From contig JBBPUQ010000006.1 in NCBI GenBank assembly GCA_038501195.1, positions 1,426,001 to 1,490,000 of the forward strand: DNA of 64,000 bases, read 5' to 3'. The stretch comes from Nemania diffusa. Lineage: Eukaryota > Ascomycota > Sordariomycetes > Xylariales > Xylariaceae. Below, piece by piece: positions 62,619 through 64,000 of this stretch; within the stretch, counting starts at the first letter, position 1; the number at the start of each line of letters is the position of its first letter. The position numbers and the translations under genes are program-made. Below the pieces are notes generated by a model that saw only the letters and a program-made list of their open reading frames with translations, had not been told where the DNA came from and did no database searches.

Positions 62619-64000
62619 CGCGAGGGTTGACGTGATAAGTTCGACGTAGGAGGCTCAGAATAAGCGATCGATAACTATCTGGGTTAGACAGCCACGAAGG
62701 TAATTTAATCAGATGATCCCATGTCCTAGACACTTAAGCAGAAACAGGGTGTCGTTGTAAGTTTATCGAAAGCCGTTATCACCTGTCGTATCAGTGCGAC
62801 GCGTACAGGTAGCTGCTACTAGCGAAAGACGCGTTAACTGCTTTTCAATATATGGGTACCTACATGTAGGTAGGTACCTAAGGTAGGTACTAGGTCGGTC
62901 TGGTCTAGTAAAGTGGGGGCTGTATCCCTTATTATAGTATTATTTTTTATTAATAAAGTTATATCCGCTTAGAAAATATATATTCTAATATACCGCATCA
63001 ATTACACATACAAAGAACCTAGAAAGTGATTGCTCATGGCAACTTCACCCCCTCTAGCAAAAAAAAAGCTTTACTTGGTCTGGTGAATGAGTTATACATT
63101 ATTTTTAGGACTTTGATATCTATCTACCTACATCGTACATAACCTATGGATATTCTACGGCCACCCATCTTTGCAATCAGAATAATTGGTACAGAGCCAT
63201 AAATTGTCTACCAGTCCTTAACGCCACTAGTAATGATTCATTTAGTGTGTCTCGGTTTTCGTCGCGACCATGTATTATTATTATTATTATTTGCTTAATT
63301 CAACTCACCATGACCGAATAGCTGTGTAGTTTTAGAGTACAGCTTCATATCCTAATTTGCTATATTGTTGATAGCGTCCCGTATCCATGAGCTACTCTAC
63401 AGAACATTTGTTTACTATCTCACCCATGAGCCGGCGTAGGAGAATGCAAGAGAAGTTGCAAGCACGCGTCAGGCCCGGAATGGTCCAGTAGATGGTTCCT
63501 AGGTACATGTATAAGAAGGCATTTAAAAGTTGATTCAGGTACGGTTAATCGGAAGTCTTAGGTGGGTAAATGAAAGGTAGGTCACCATTGTAGGGACAAA
63601 CAATAGGATATCCAAGGCAACCTTGGACCATTACCTACATGACCTCTACCTACCTCTTTCTACCTCTACCCACCTTGTTGTGTACTTCCCTTTGGTACGT
63701 GTAGGCAAGAGGTACCTAGGTAGTTACATAAACAAAACCTACTACATACCTATCTACCTAACCCAGGTATGTACAATTAGCTGCCTACCTCCCTCTCCTA
63801 CACGTACCGAAGAGGTAGTCGGCATTATTGGTACCTGAAGACAGGTAGACACCTCCATACCACCACTCTCTCTACCTAAGGCATGCGCTTGTATAAGTGG
63901 TACATCCCTTGGTGTGTTTGTGTGCGTAGTTGTCGGCAACCCCTCACACCTCGACTATCAACGCGCCCCTCCACCAGCATTCCTCCCAAGCGAGAACTCC
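62619..64000. other. Intergenic region at window end
   Basis: SMC5 promoter, then gene-free DNA to the edge. There are strong TAGG/CCTA clusters at about 62850-62900 and 63560-63790, and a (TTA)n microsatellite at about 63272-63293. Short frames at 63623-63838 and 63754-63939 consist of these motifs. Confidence 0.55.

Overview
The window is nuclear DNA of a filamentous ascomycete (Pezizomycotina, probably a sordariomycete-like fungus; the class is inferred). Genes carry many short introns of about 45-125 nt with GTANGT donors and CTAAC/CTGAC-like branch sites. There are Zn2Cys6 and F-box genes, a fungal U6 core, and intergenic DNA rich in a TAGG/CCTA motif. Exon models were assembled by hand from reading frame and splice signals. 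All multi-exon totals come out as whole codons, but no transcript data support them.

Layout. 1-323: 3' end of the V-ATPase subunit E gene. 820-2963 (-): a CANIN-domain (Nse6/SLF2-like) gene. About 4.0-23.7 kb: a metabolic gene neighbourhood with an MFS sugar transporter (-), an SDR (-), a transketolase/dihydroxyacetone-synthase-like enzyme (+), a polyol-type zinc dehydrogenase (-), a Baeyer-Villiger-type monooxygenase (+), a succinate-semialdehyde-type aldehyde dehydrogenase (+), a tartrate/D-malate-type dehydrogenase (+) and a Zn2Cys6 regulator (+). A U6 snRNA core lies at 19925-19980 (-). Then come an F-box gene (-), a 4.2-kb gene-poor stretch, a Dnf1/2-type P4-ATPase flippase (+), a split MSC7-type aldehyde dehydrogenase (+), a 264-bp MITE, a hypothetical two-TM protein (+) and SMC5 (-).

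The most striking structure is the 18,046-bp, roughly 16-17% GC block at 36375-54420. It sits exactly between two codons of the MSC7-type aldehyde dehydrogenase. The block has terminal inverted repeats (40/42 matches in the outer core, recognisable for more than 120 bp) and a probable 2-bp AC target duplication. Both gene halves remain fully open and GC-rich, so precise removal would give a 618-codon family-length gene. No ORF of 60 aa or more exists from about 38.2 to 54.4 kb. A hand count shows that C survives mainly after purines and that CpA is not depleted, which is not what classical Neurospora-type RIP predicts.

How the genes may work together. The 4-24 kb group looks like a carbohydrate, polyol or hydroxy-acid catabolic cluster: uptake, two polyol/ketose oxidoreductases, a C2-transfer enzyme, downstream aldehyde and hydroxy-acid oxidation, and a local activator. 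Triplets of CreA-type SYGGRG sites lie upstream of the transporter and of the SDR. CGG-N9-CCG pairs occur in both divergent promoters. The substrate cannot be named from sequence. The CANIN gene and SMC5 both belong to Smc5/6 biology but sit 56 kb apart.
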